From assembly GCF_014117445.1 (NCBI RefSeq), contig NZ_CP059851.1, positions 1,550,001 through 1,614,000 of the forward strand: a stretch of DNA of 64,000 nt, read 5' to 3'. Below are positions 27,835-35,513 of the stretch, one piece after another. Made by a program: the position numbers and the translations under genes. Numbering within the stretch: the first letter of the stretch is position 1; the number at the start of each line of letters is the position of its first letter. Origin of the DNA: Sandaracinobacteroides saxicola (GTDB lineage: Bacteria; Pseudomonadota; Alphaproteobacteria; Sphingomonadales; Sphingomonadaceae). The notes under the pieces were generated by a model. It saw only the letters and a program-made list of their open reading frames with translations. It made no database searches and was not told the DNA's origin.

Positions 27835-28383
27835 TCAGTCGATTGCCGAGGATGGCGGACGCGGGGTGGCGCCGGGACCGGCGGGGTCGTTGGTGTGCCG
27901 GATGAGTTTCATGAGCAGGGTGTTGTCGGGTTTGCGCCAGTGGCCGATGATGGTGCCGTTGCGCATGATGGGGCGGTCGGTGCCGTGGACCGCGCGGGTC
28001 AGGGCAAGGTCGACCAAGTGGCAATGTTGGAGGGCAACGGCAGCGTCCCACCCTTGCGCGAACCCTTTGGCGCGGGGATCGGCGCGGAGCAGGAAGGCGC
28101 TGGCGCGGGACCGGCCGACGGTGGCGCAGGCCTCTGCGACGCTGCCGCAGCCGGCGAGTTTGTGCAGGAAGCGGGCCTGGGTTTTGCGGTCCCAGCCGTT
28201 CCGGCGATGGCGCGGCGCCCAATCGATGGCGCGTTCCCATTCGGCGAGGTCGGGATAGATGTCGGTTGCGGCCTCGGGGAGGCCGGGGTCGATTTTTGGG
28301 CGGGCCTTTTCCTTTGCGGCGTTGCAGCGGCGCTGTTTGGCGGCGTCCGGGGGGCAGACGGAAGGGCGGTGGTTTGTAGGCAT
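27835..28383 (-). CDS. Small basic helix-turn-helix protein of unknown function
   Basis: A 182-residue protein. The central part RNGWDRKTQARFLHKLA leads into a helix-turn-helix-like segment, GCGSVAEACATVGRSRASAF (about residues 78-97). This resembles the homeodomain-like HTH of transposase or terminase small subunits and of many sphingomonad proteins of unknown function. A Lys/Arg-rich N-terminus fits DNA binding. A promoter-like element with a palindrome ends right at the ATG, so it may be leaderless and self-regulated. It is the clpX-side gene of the segment separating clpP and clpX. Confidence 0.65.
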   Translation of the reverse strand: MPTNHRPSVCPPDAAKQRRCNAAKEKARPKIDPGLPEAATDIYPDLAEWERAIDWAPRHRRNGWDRKTQARFLHKLAGCGSVAEACATVGRSRASAFLLRADPRAKGFAQGWDAAVALQHCHLVDLALTRAVHGTDRPIMRNGTIIGHWRKPDNTLLMKLIRHTNDPAGPGATPRPPSSAID

Positions 28384-28389
28384 GGTCAG

Positions 28390-28418
28390 TACATACCATA
28401 ATGGTTCTGATTTGTCAA
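28390..28418 (-). promoter_or_regulatory. Candidate sigma-70 promoter with embedded palindrome for the HTH gene
   Basis: On the minus strand TTGACA (28418-28413) is followed by a 17-bp spacer and TATGTA (28395-28390). The spacer contains a perfect 11-bp palindrome, ACCATAATGGT, at 28395-28405. The predicted start of transcription would coincide with the ATG at 28383, giving a leaderless message. The -35 is perfect; the -10 matches only in part. Confidence 0.5.
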
Positions 28419-28660
28419 GATGGAGAGGATGAGAGATTCGCGCAAAAGTGATAGCCTAGCCGCAAGTTCAAGAGAAAAAAAGAGATACTTTACAATATCT
28501 TAGGAATGCGATAGGACGTTGCGAACAGTCGAAGTTTGTTGTCCGCGAAGACCGATCGCTACGCTTGTAGGCCTGCCGGCGGATTACACGAAGCCCATCG
28601 TTGAGTTACAATTATAAGCTAGGCGTTTGTTCTTGACCGCCGCGCCGTTAAGATTGCAAC

Positions 28661-30397
28661 ATGCTATTCTCGCCAACTACTTCTTACGAACTGCGACCAT
28701 CTGTGGAATATAATTGTGTAGTTAGAAAAACGCCAAGCGACCCGCAGGCTCTGACCCTAGGCCCACCGCGCCAGCAGGTCAAGGCTCAGATCGGCTCGTC
28801 TGTTTTCGCCTTAGAGATCGAGATCGAAAACATAAGCCTCAGACTTCGAGAGACAATGGTTATTGCTGGCCCAAACGGCGTCGGAAAGTCCGCGCTTTTA
28901 AGCGAGATTGCCCGCGGCATAGGCAATGGCCAGTCAGAGATAGTGGAGACGTTTTTCGGTAGCCGGCAGATTCAATTCCAAAATGAAGAAGTAGATCAGG
29001 TAGGCCAGAATCTGAAGCATTTCCAATTGCAGCTTAACTCGAATGTCACTCGTTACCGCCACCCCTGGGGTGAGCAGCACCTGAAATCGGTCGTCAGGCG
29101 CGTGCTGAACCAGGACAGTCAGACGAACAGCGATATGATTGATCAGATGGAGAAGGGCGCCACTCCCCAATCCGTACTCGGAAACAAAATGCGGACGATC
29201 AAAGCGATCAACGCAGCTTTTGCGTCGGCGCGCCTACCCGTGCAATTTTGTTTGGAAGATGGAGGTTTACGCGCACGCCGCGGGCAGGCTACTTATAACA
29301 TCGACCGCTTGTCCGACGGCGAGCGCGCCGCACTGCTGGTGGCAGGCGCTGTCCTCATCCGGCCCAAGGACAGCTTCATCGTCATCGACGAGCCGGAGCG
29401 TCACCTTAATCCCGCAATTTCTGGTCCGCTTTTGTCAGCGCTGGTTCGCGTGCGACCCGATCTCGGCTTCATCTTTTCGACGCATGACCTCAATCTGTTG
29501 AGCTGGCTTCAGCCTCAAACGATCATCCATCTTCGCAACTCCGACCTGATCACAGAAAATCCTGAGCAACGACGATACGATTATAGCGTTCTTACCCATA
29601 CAGACGATGTGCCCGACGCACTCAAATTTGCTATATTAGGCACTCGGAAATCGCTATTGCTTGTAGAAGGTACGGCGACCTCCGAAGACCAAGCACTGTA
29701 CGGCCATCTCTACCCAGATTGGAGTATTGTCGCCAACGGAAGTTGTGAAGCGGTAGTTTCACATGTGAAAGCGATTAGTAAGCATAGGGATTACCATTGG
29801 TTGCGGGTCGCCGGGCTTATAGACGGGGACGGCCGCAGCTCTGATGAGACGCAAATGCTAGCGGCGGAAAACATCTACACTCTACCCGTCCCCACAATTG
29901 AAAACCTATTCCTACACCCCATCGTGCTCGCCCAGATGACGGATGGAGCGCATGAATGGTTCGGCGGCCCGACCGGTCCTGAGCGGATCGCGGCCATCGA
30001 AGCCGCGCTATTCAACATCATAGACCGGGCAAAAGACGACATCATTGCGCGACGAGTAGTTTGGATGGCACAGCATGTTGCTGCTAAAAATATGGTTTCG
30101 GTCAGAGATGTGAGAAAAGGCTTGGCGACCCAAGTTCCAGCTGTTGATCTTATAACACTTCGCAAACAAGCTGAAACCGAATTTGGCCACGCAGTTAGCG
30201 CGGGACCAATGATTTCTACACTTCAGGTATTGCCTATCAAGGCTACAGCAGTTCCCAGCCATGTCGTCACTAGTCTAGGTTTTAAAAGCTTCAACGACTA
30301 CAAAACGGCTGTTCTTAGACAAATAGAGACTGAATCACCAAGGGGCAAGGTGATTAAGGCCGCGCTTCAGTCGATTGCCCCTCAAGTCCATTCCTAG
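28661..30397 (+). CDS. Fused ABC-type ATPase and TOPRIM/DUF4435-like nuclease (PARIS/OLD-like defence protein)
   Basis: A 578-residue protein in AT-richer DNA. The N-terminal ABC ATPase has Walker A GPNGVGKS (70-77), a helical insert, signature LSDGER (217-222), Walker B FIVIDEPERHLNP (Asp243, Glu244) and switch His275 in FSTHD. The C-terminal half has TOPRIM marks: LLLVEG (Glu336), LIDGDG (Asp388, Asp390) and PTIENLFL (413-415). IEN and VANG-like segments are typical of DUF4435. AriA ATPase and AriB DUF4435 nuclease make up the PARIS anti-phage system, which also exists as one fused gene; class 1 OLD nucleases have a similar plan. Which of these it is cannot be settled by eye. No ribosome site is clear, so the start may lie slightly downstream. 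Confidence 0.75.
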   Translation: MLFSPTTSYELRPSVEYNCVVRKTPSDPQALTLGPPRQQVKAQIGSSVFALEIEIENISLRLRETMVIAGPNGVGKSALLSEIARGIGNGQSEIVETFFGSRQIQFQNEEVDQVGQNLKHFQLQLNSNVTRYRHPWGEQHLKSVVRRVLNQDSQTNSDMIDQMEKGATPQSVLGNKMRTIKAINAAFASARLPVQFCLEDGGLRARRGQATYNIDRLSDGERAALLVAGAVLIRPKDSFIVIDEPERHLNPAISGPLLSALVRVRPDLGFIFSTHDLNLLSWLQPQTIIHLRNSDLITENPEQRRYDYSVLTHTDDVPDALKFAILGTRKSLLLVEGTATSEDQALYGHLYPDWSIVANGSCEAVVSHVKAISKHRDYHWLRVAGLIDGDGRSSDETQMLAAENIYTLPVPTIENLFLHPIVLAQMTDGAHEWFGGPTGPERIAAIEAALFNIIDRAKDDIIARRVVWMAQHVAAKNMVSVRDVRKGLATQVPAVDLITLRKQAETEFGHAVSAGPMISTLQVLPIKATAVPSHVVTSLGFKSFNDYKTAVLRQIETESPRGKVIKAALQSIAPQVHS

Positions 30398-31443
30398 TTG
30401 GACCGAAAAATGACCAGGTGCTTTGAATTTATTTGAACTGTCCAGGTTCGTCCTGCCTGACTGGCGGTTACGGCAATACCTACGGGGCATGGGCACCAGC
30501 CTGTCTGTTGCAGAATGATCGTTGTGCCGGTTTCAACGACATGGCTCATCAATTCAGTCCGGCTGAATTGCTCTCGCGTTCGCGTCAACCCGAATAGCAG
30601 GTGTTGAGGTGTCAATTCTGAAACGCTGGCGCTCGTGACATGTTCTGAAAGATCAGAGCGTACCACAGTAACAACCGACCCTTCCGGTTGGCAAGCTTGA
30701 TCAAATCGCTGAAACTGAATTTGGTTGCCGCGTCGGTGTGCGTCCAACGTCCAAGCGACCAGAAATCCCAAGTCCGTAGTCGGTCTAACTATCAGTTGGT
30801 GCGGACGAACGTGCGTGTTGTCGAGGATCGTTGACGGAAGCAGCAACGAGAAGTCTTTGATCGGCGTTAGGTCAGAGGCGAAGCGACGCCCTTCGATGCG
30901 GTAGCGCGGTATATGCATGTACCGGTCTGCTTCTCCAGTTGTGACGCGTACGATGTCGCCGTTATCGAGAACCCCTACTCCGGCATCCCAAGCCTCGGCG
31001 GTCACGGCTGTGATGTAAGTGCGCGCAACCTTTGGTAGGTGAACAATCAGCTTTTTGGTTAAAGACACGCCTAGCGCACCATCTGCCAGCGGGAATGCCG
31101 ACACTCCGATGCCCTCGCTGCGCTCAATTGGCCGAAAAGGCGAAAGAGTGCGGTCGTGGTTTAAGACACACGCTTCCACCAACCGTCGACGTGTCCGCAC
31201 CACTCCGAAATCGCCATTACCGAGTGGCGTAATTGCGATACCGCTTGTACTCATCCCCAAATTCCAGATATCAAACTCCTGATTAGGTCCGAGCATTGCA
31301 ATCATAAGATCTTGACTACGAGGGCGACTTTCCAACCAGCCAATCACCAGAGTGTCATTGGCATCGCATGCAAGGACAAGGCTTTCGTGACAATACTCGC
31401 CTTGGAGGAAAATACTTGCAGTATTTGAAAATAATAGAGACAC
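30394..31443 (-). CDS. Orphan protein with propeller-like repeats, next to the ATPase-TOPRIM gene
   Basis: A 349-residue protein not recognised as any named family. It contains recurring strand-turn units of the type Leu-x-x-Gly-x-(Phe/Leu)-Gly-Val followed by Thr or Arg. Examples are PLGNGDFGVVRTRR, LADGALGVSLTKK and LDNGDIVRVTTGE. Units such as LGFLVAWTLDAHRRGNQI and QFQRFDQACQPEGSVVTV are spaced about 45-60 residues apart, suggesting a beta-propeller. There is no signal peptide or membrane segment. Base composition is lower in GC than the flanking core genes. Its stop overlaps the ATPase-TOPRIM stop by four bases, convergent. A role beside the defence-like gene is only a guess. Confidence 0.6.
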   Translation of the reverse strand: MSLLFSNTASIFLQGEYCHESLVLACDANDTLVIGWLESRPRSQDLMIAMLGPNQEFDIWNLGMSTSGIAITPLGNGDFGVVRTRRRLVEACVLNHDRTLSPFRPIERSEGIGVSAFPLADGALGVSLTKKLIVHLPKVARTYITAVTAEAWDAGVGVLDNGDIVRVTTGEADRYMHIPRYRIEGRRFASDLTPIKDFSLLLPSTILDNTHVRPHQLIVRPTTDLGFLVAWTLDAHRRGNQIQFQRFDQACQPEGSVVTVVRSDLSEHVTSASVSELTPQHLLFGLTRTREQFSRTELMSHVVETGTTIILQQTGWCPCPVGIAVTASQAGRTWTVQINSKHLVIFRSN

Positions 31444-31754
31444 CTTTTCTCTCCGTAAGGCGTAGCATCATTGGCTAGCGGTTGGCAGCTCTAAAGTGTC
31501 CTTATTTTTGTCCGATTGCATCGGAAAAAATATTCGTACAGGGCGGGGTGGTGGGGGCGTTGGCGCGGCGGGTGTCACCCCTCCGGCGCTTCGCGCCACC
31601 TCCCCTTGCAGGGGAGGATCGGGTGGGGCCGGACAGATCGTGTCGCTTATTGCGGAAGATGCGTCGCGTGCACATGGGAAGGGGGAGCCGGGCAGCTGGC
31701 TTCGCGGTTTGCGCACAGTTGCGCACCCACCCCCGCTCCGCTTTTGCGGAGTCG

Positions 31755-31796
31755 CCCCTCCCGCTGTCTGCTTCGCAGCGCGGGAGGGGTGTTTTT
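31755..31796 (+). terminator. Strong hairpin followed by T-run, plus strand
   Basis: The 10-bp arms CCCCTCCCGC (31755-31764) and GCGGGAGGGG (31780-31789) enclose a nested CTGC-TTC-GCAG hairpin, and TGTTTTT follows. It has the full form of an intrinsic terminator on the plus strand. No plus-strand gene ends nearby, so it may be part of a repeat element or guard clpP from plus-strand transcription. Confidence 0.65.
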
Positions 31797-31887
31797 GAAT
31801 GTTCCCTCGTCATCCTTGGCTCGGCGATGGGCGGCCCTTACCCCGCTCGAGTCCGCTTTGCGGCTCGAGTCGCCCTGTCCCAAACAA

Positions 31888-31909
31888 CCCCATGAACAAG
31901 GTCATGGGG
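31888..31909 (-). terminator. Intrinsic terminator of clpP
   Basis: The 8-bp stem CCCCATGA/TCATGGGG with a six-base loop sits 24 bp past the clpP stop. On the minus strand it is followed by TTGTTT. It would end clpP transcription before the accessory segment, separating clpP from clpX. Confidence 0.7.
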
Positions 31910-31932
31910 ACTCCGGACAGGCGGGAGAGGGG

Positions 31933-32616
31933 TTAGGCGGCGCGGAGTTCGCTTTCCGTGGGGAAGGGGCGTTTTTCGTAGATTTCGTCGATGAGGCCGA
32001 AATCCTTGGCTTCGTCGGGCGACATGAACTTGTCGCGTTCCATGGCGTTTTCGATCACTTCCAGCGGCTTGCCGGTGTATTTGGCGTAAAGGCTGTTCAT
32101 GTGGGCGCGGATGCGGATGATCTCGCGGGCCTGAATCTCGATGTCGGTGGCCTGGCCCTGGGCGCCGCCGCTGGGCTGGTGCACCATGATGCGGGCGTTG
32201 GCGAGGCTGGCGCGCATGCCGGGCTCGCCGGCGGCGAGCAGGAAGCTGCCCATCGAGGCGGCCTGGCCGACGCAGACGGTGCCGACCTTCGGGCGGATGA
32301 ACTTCATGGTATCATGGATCGCCATGCCGGCGGTGATCACGCCGCCGGGCGAGTTGATGTACATGAAGATGTCCTTCTTGGGGTTCTCGGCCTCCAGGAA
32401 GAGCAGCTGGGCGACGATGAGGGAGGCCATGCCGTCCTCCACCTGGCCCGTCACGAAGATCAGGCGTTCGCGCAGCAGGCGGGAGAAGATGTCGAAGCTG
32501 CGTTCGCCGCGGGAGCTTTGTTCGATGACGATGGGCACCAGACCGGCGGACGGATCGGTACCGAGGGTGGCGTGGAGGGCGGCGGCCGGGTCGGCGAGGA
32601 AATGATCGCGGTTCAT
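31933..32616 (-). CDS. clpP: ATP-dependent Clp protease proteolytic subunit ClpP
   Basis: A 227-residue serine protease with catalytic triad Ser121 (GQAASMGSF), His146 (MVHQPSGG) and Asp195 (MERDKFMSP). The N-terminal propeptide-like region is about 20 residues. It forms the barrel that degrades proteins unfolded by ClpX or ClpA. The N-terminus up to [14 protein letters not shown] fits the family, although no clear ribosome site precedes the ATG at 32616. It is followed by its own terminator instead of clpX. Confidence 0.96.
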   Translation of the reverse strand: MNRDHFLADPAAALHATLGTDPSAGLVPIVIEQSSRGERSFDIFSRLLRERLIFVTGQVEDGMASLIVAQLLFLEAENPKKDIFMYINSPGGVITAGMAIHDTMKFIRPKVGTVCVGQAASMGSFLLAAGEPGMRASLANARIMVHQPSGGAQGQATDIEIQAREIIRIRAHMNSLYAKYTGKPLEVIENAMERDKFMSPDEAKDFGLIDEIYEKRPFPTESELRAA

Positions 32617-32845
32617 GAGAGGAAGGTCGGCCTTTCGTGCGGGTTCGTCAAGAGGTCAGGGTTGCTGACGAAATCGATTGCAGCAACGCAGTAACGTGTG
32701 AAGGTTCCGAAACTTTAATACAATATTGAAACCGAAACGGAGCCAGTTTCGCTGGCGCCGTCCAGTAACCTTTTGGCAAGGGGGCGGCGCGCACCGGAAG
32801 GGGGTGTGCAGGCCGGGGTCTTGCGACGATCACAGGGGCTATGTG

Positions 32846-33580
32846 ATGGATGCTCGTTTGGGAATGGATCTGGCGCTGTACGGGCCGAAGCGGCTGGCGG
32901 TCGTGGAGCCGGAGCGGCTCGTGCGCAACCATATGGGGCTGGTGCGGAAGATCGCCTGGCATGTGCACGGGCGGGTTTCGACCGCGATCGAGGTTGAGGA
33001 GCTGGTGCAGATCGGCATGATCGCGCTGATCGAATCCGCGCGGAATTTCGAGGACCGGGGGCATGCGGCCTTCGCCACCTATGCCACCGTGCGGATCCGG
33101 GGCGCGATGGTGGACGCTCTGCGCAAGCAGGCGACGCTGAACCGCGGGGCGATGCGCAAGCGGCGCGCGCTGGTGGCGGCACGGGAATCGCTGATGGCGC
33201 GGCTGGGGCGGGCGCCGGGCGAGGCGGAGCTGGCGGCGGAGATGGGGCTGGGCGTGGACGCGCTGCGGGCGGTGGAGAGCGCGACCGTGGCGCCGCAGGG
33301 GGCGAGCCTGGACGAGGTCTATTCCGACAGCAGCATGCATTTCGCGAGTGACGACCCGGACGCCTTCGCGATGCTGGCGGATGGCGCGATGCGGCGCGAC
33401 CTGGCGGCGGCGATCGCCGAGCTGCCGGAGCGGGAGGCGATGGTGCTGCAGCTGTATTTCGTGGAGGAAATGAACCTGGAGGAGATCGGCGCGGTGCTGG
33501 ACGTGGGCGCGGCGCGGGTGTGCCAGATCAAGAAGGCGGCGCTGGACAAGGTGCGCCGGACGCTGGCGGCCTGGGCCTGA
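32846..33580 (+). CDS. fliA: RNA polymerase sigma factor FliA (sigma-28 family)
   Basis: A 244-residue flagellar-type sigma factor. Region 2 is VRKIAWHVHGRVSTAIEVEE with FATYATVRIRGAMVDALR. Region 3 is APGEAELAAEMGLGVDALRA. Region 4 is LPEREAMVLQLYFVEEMNLE with a C-terminal HTH. It directs RNA polymerase to late flagellar and chemotaxis promoters. The ATG at 32846 follows AGGGG at a good distance; a GTG three bases earlier is possible. The anti-sigma gene flgM lies 1.7 kb downstream on the other strand. No flagellar structural gene is in the window. Confidence 0.9.
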   Translation: MDARLGMDLALYGPKRLAVVEPERLVRNHMGLVRKIAWHVHGRVSTAIEVEELVQIGMIALIESARNFEDRGHAAFATYATVRIRGAMVDALRKQATLNRGAMRKRRALVAARESLMARLGRAPGEAELAAEMGLGVDALRAVESATVAPQGASLDEVYSDSSMHFASDDPDAFAMLADGAMRRDLAAAIAELPEREAMVLQLYFVEEMNLEEIGAVLDVGAARVCQIKKAALDKVRRTLAAWA

Positions 33581-33747
33581 GAAACCGTGCGATAAATCGT
33601 CCAGGCCGGGCTGCGAACGTCGATTCTCTGTGCTCCGGTGCTCACGTGCCTTGAGCACGCTGTGCTCCGGTGCTCGACAATCAACGTTCTGTCCTTCGTT
33701 CGCCTTCGGCCCCGCCACAGCCTGAACAATTTCTCACACGGTTTCTC
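33579..33747. repeat. 169-bp inverted-repeat element just after fliA
   Basis: Two 28-bp arms (33579-33606 and 33720-33747) are inverted copies that match at 24 of 28 positions. The inner borders also pair: GAACGTCGATT near 33615 against AATCAACGTTC near 33680. Inside are two direct copies of TGTGCTCCGGTGCTC (33629-33643 and 33661-33675) and a small hairpin at 33638-33658. The fliA stop codon lies at the edge of the left arm. This looks like a MITE-like or structured intergenic element; it codes for nothing. Confidence 0.65.
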
Positions 33748-33801
33748 CGGCCGGACGGCGTTGGGCTTTTGCCGGGGCGGCTACGGCGCTATCGCCGTTG
33801 C

Positions 33802-34623
33802 ATGACGGTGATTTTGGTGACGGCGCGGGTGTTGCCGCATGATGATGACGAGGCGGGGCTGTTGCTGGCGGCGCTGCGGGCGCGGGGGGTGGCGTGCCGG
33901 GTGGCGGCGTGGGACGATGGCGCCGCGCGGTGGGACGATGCGGCGCTGATCCTGCTGAAATCGCCGTGGAACTATGCCGATGCCCTGACGGACTTCATGG
34001 CCTGGGGGCGGGGGTTGCAGGCGCCGGTGCTGAACCCCTGGGCGCTGGTCGAGTGGAATGTGCACAAGCGCTATCTGGCGGGGATGGCGGGCGCGGTGCC
34101 GACGCGGGTGGTGGCTCGGGGCGAGGCGGCGGCGCTGCGCGCGGCGGATGGGGATGCCGCGGGGCGGGTGGTGGTGAAGCCGGCGGTGGGCGCGGGGGCG
34201 CGCGGGGCGATGCTGGGGCGCTGGGACGACCCCGCGGTGGTGGCGCATCTGGCGGCGCTGTTGCAGCGCGGCGATGCGCTGGTGCAGCCCTTCGTGGCCG
34301 ACGTGGCGGCGGGCGAGGTGTCGCTCCTCTATTTCGACGGGGTGTTTTCACATGCGGTGCGCAAGGTGCCCGCGGATGGGGATTATCGCGTGCAGGTGCA
34401 ATATGGCGGGGTGGTGGAGCGGCATGCGCCCTCCCCCGCCGAGCTGGCGCTGGGCGCGGCGGCGCTGGCGGCCTGCCCGCTGGCACCGCTCTATGCGCGG
34501 GTGGACATGGTGGGCGCGACGCCGCTGCTGATGGAGCTGGAGGTGATCGAGCCGGAGCTGTTCCTGTTCGAGGATGAGGGGGCGGCGGAGCGGCTGGCGG
34601 ATGCGATCGTGCGGCGGCTTTGA
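33802..34623 (+). CDS. ATP-grasp family protein (DcsG/RimK-like)
   Basis: A 273-residue protein with ATP-grasp features. ILLKSPWNYADALTDFMAWG and LNPWALVEWNVHKRYLAGMA match the N-terminal part of the DcsG-like ATP-grasp group. GRVVVKPAVGAGARGAML is the ATP-binding lysine loop, and LLMELEVIEPELFL carries the metal-binding Glu residues. Such ligases join a carboxylate to an amine or similar nucleophile through an acyl phosphate, but the substrates here are unknown. The start is set at 33802 after the repeat element. The stop overlaps the following ATG by one base. Confidence 0.78.
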   Translation: MTVILVTARVLPHDDDEAGLLLAALRARGVACRVAAWDDGAARWDDAALILLKSPWNYADALTDFMAWGRGLQAPVLNPWALVEWNVHKRYLAGMAGAVPTRVVARGEAAALRAADGDAAGRVVVKPAVGAGARGAMLGRWDDPAVVAHLAALLQRGDALVQPFVADVAAGEVSLLYFDGVFSHAVRKVPADGDYRVQVQYGGVVERHAPSPAELALGAAALAACPLAPLYARVDMVGATPLLMELEVIEPELFLFEDEGAAERLADAIVRRL

Positions 34624-35285
34624 TGCTGCACGTGCTGCATCGCGATGCCAACTGCCTGGTGATCGACAAGCCGGCGGGGCGGGCGGTGCATCCGGGGCCG
34701 CGGACGCCGGACAGCCTGGAGGATGATCTGCCCGACCTGGCGGAAGGCGGGCGGTTCGTGCCGGCGCCGGTGCATCGGCTGGACCGCGATACCAGCGGCT
34801 GCCTGTTGCTGGCACGGCGGCGGGCGGCGCTGATCGCGTTCAATGCGCTGTGGGCGGCGCGGGGGGTGGAAAAAACCTATTGGGCGGTGGTGACGGGCAA
34901 GGTGGGGGGCGAGGCCGGGGTGGTGGATGCGGCGCTGGCGAAGATCTCCAGCGCGGCGCGCGGCTGGCGGATGGTGGTGCGCGGCGACGGCAAGGCGGCG
35001 CGCACGGGCTGGCGGGTGCTGGCGCGGGGCGACGGTGCCGCGCTGGTGGAATTCCGGCCGGAGACGGGCCGGACGCACCAGATCCGGGTGCACGCCGGGC
35101 TGTTGGGCGAAGGCTGCGCGGTGGCGGGCGATCCCGTCTATGGCGACGGCGTGGGCGGGATGGCGCTGCACGCGCGCGGGTTGGGGGTGCCGGCGCTGCT
35201 GGGGGAAGCGGCGTTCATGGTGACGGCGGAACCGCCCGAGGGGTTCAGGGCGCAGATGGCGCGGTTTGCCCTGACCAGCGGATGA
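34623..35285 (+). CDS. RluA-family RNA pseudouridine synthase
   Basis: A 220-residue short pseudouridine synthase. It has the catalytic motif HRLDRDTSGCLLLAR with Asp54, KTYWAVVTGK, and the C-terminal core FRPETGRTHQIRVHAGLLG. No S4 domain is present, as in RluA and TruC-like enzymes. It would modify a uridine in rRNA or tRNA; the site is not predictable. Its ATG overlaps the ATP-grasp stop by one base. Its 3' end overlaps flgM by 41 bp on the opposite strand. Confidence 0.87.
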   Translation: MLHVLHRDANCLVIDKPAGRAVHPGPRTPDSLEDDLPDLAEGGRFVPAPVHRLDRDTSGCLLLARRRAALIAFNALWAARGVEKTYWAVVTGKVGGEAGVVDAALAKISSAARGWRMVVRGDGKAARTGWRVLARGDGAALVEFRPETGRTHQIRVHAGLLGEGCAVAGDPVYGDGVGGMALHARGLGVPALLGEAAFMVTAEPPEGFRAQMARFALTSG

Positions 35286-35442
35286 GCGCGTCGGCGATGG
35301 CATCGGGATCGATGCGGTACTGGCCACTGGCGATGGCGGCCTTGACGCGGGCAACCTTGGCCTCGTCGATGGGCGGGGTGATGGCGAGTTCGCGGGCGAG
35401 CTGGGCGATTTCGTCGTTCAATGGTGGTTCTCGTTCGGTCAT
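35245..35442 (-). CDS. flgM: FlgM-type anti-sigma-28 factor
   Basis: A 65-residue protein whose C-terminal half, IDEAKVARVKAAIASGQYRI followed by DPDAIADALIRW, matches the sigma-28-binding domain of FlgM. The N-terminal export region is very short compared with the roughly 97-residue enterobacterial FlgM. It holds FliA inactive until the hook is complete. The fliA gene lies 1.7 kb away. A purine-rich AGGGGGGCAGG precedes the ATG. The 3' end overlaps the RluA-type gene by 41 bp, and it is divergent from uvrC by 71 bp. Confidence 0.75.
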   Translation of the reverse strand: MTEREPPLNDEIAQLARELAITPPIDEAKVARVKAAIASGQYRIDPDAIADALIRWSGQTAPSAP

Positions 35443-35513
35443 CCTGCCCCCCTTTGACGGCAGCGCCGCCCCCGCCTTGCCCCGCGACCCGCGCCTGCAT
35501 AGATGATCTACAA

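Larger units (their letters stand above)
31444..31932. other. 489-bp intergenic region with GC-rich hairpins, no gene
   Basis: No credible gene is present. It holds several GC-rich palindromic stretches: CACCTCCCCTTGCAGGGGAGG near 31600-31620 in pieces, CCGCTTTGCGG flanked by CTCGAG boxes near 31845-31870, and the two hairpins listed separately. Short open frames here are by-products of these repeats. The segment forms the clpP-side boundary of the accessory genes. Confidence 0.7.

Noticed and set aside
31482-31895. Overlapping open frames on both strands (about 78-137 codons)
   Set aside because: They consist of translated palindromic repeats and terminators, with no ribosome sites and no domain.
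33629-33675. A short CRISPR-like array (two 15-bp direct repeats, 32 bp apart)
   Set aside because: There are only two copies, with an internal hairpin, inside a larger inverted-repeat element; no cas genes are present.
32648-33718. A 356-codon minus-strand frame opposite fliA
   Set aside because: It is antisense to a well-supported sigma factor and crosses the inverted-repeat element. The product is His/Arg/Pro-rich.
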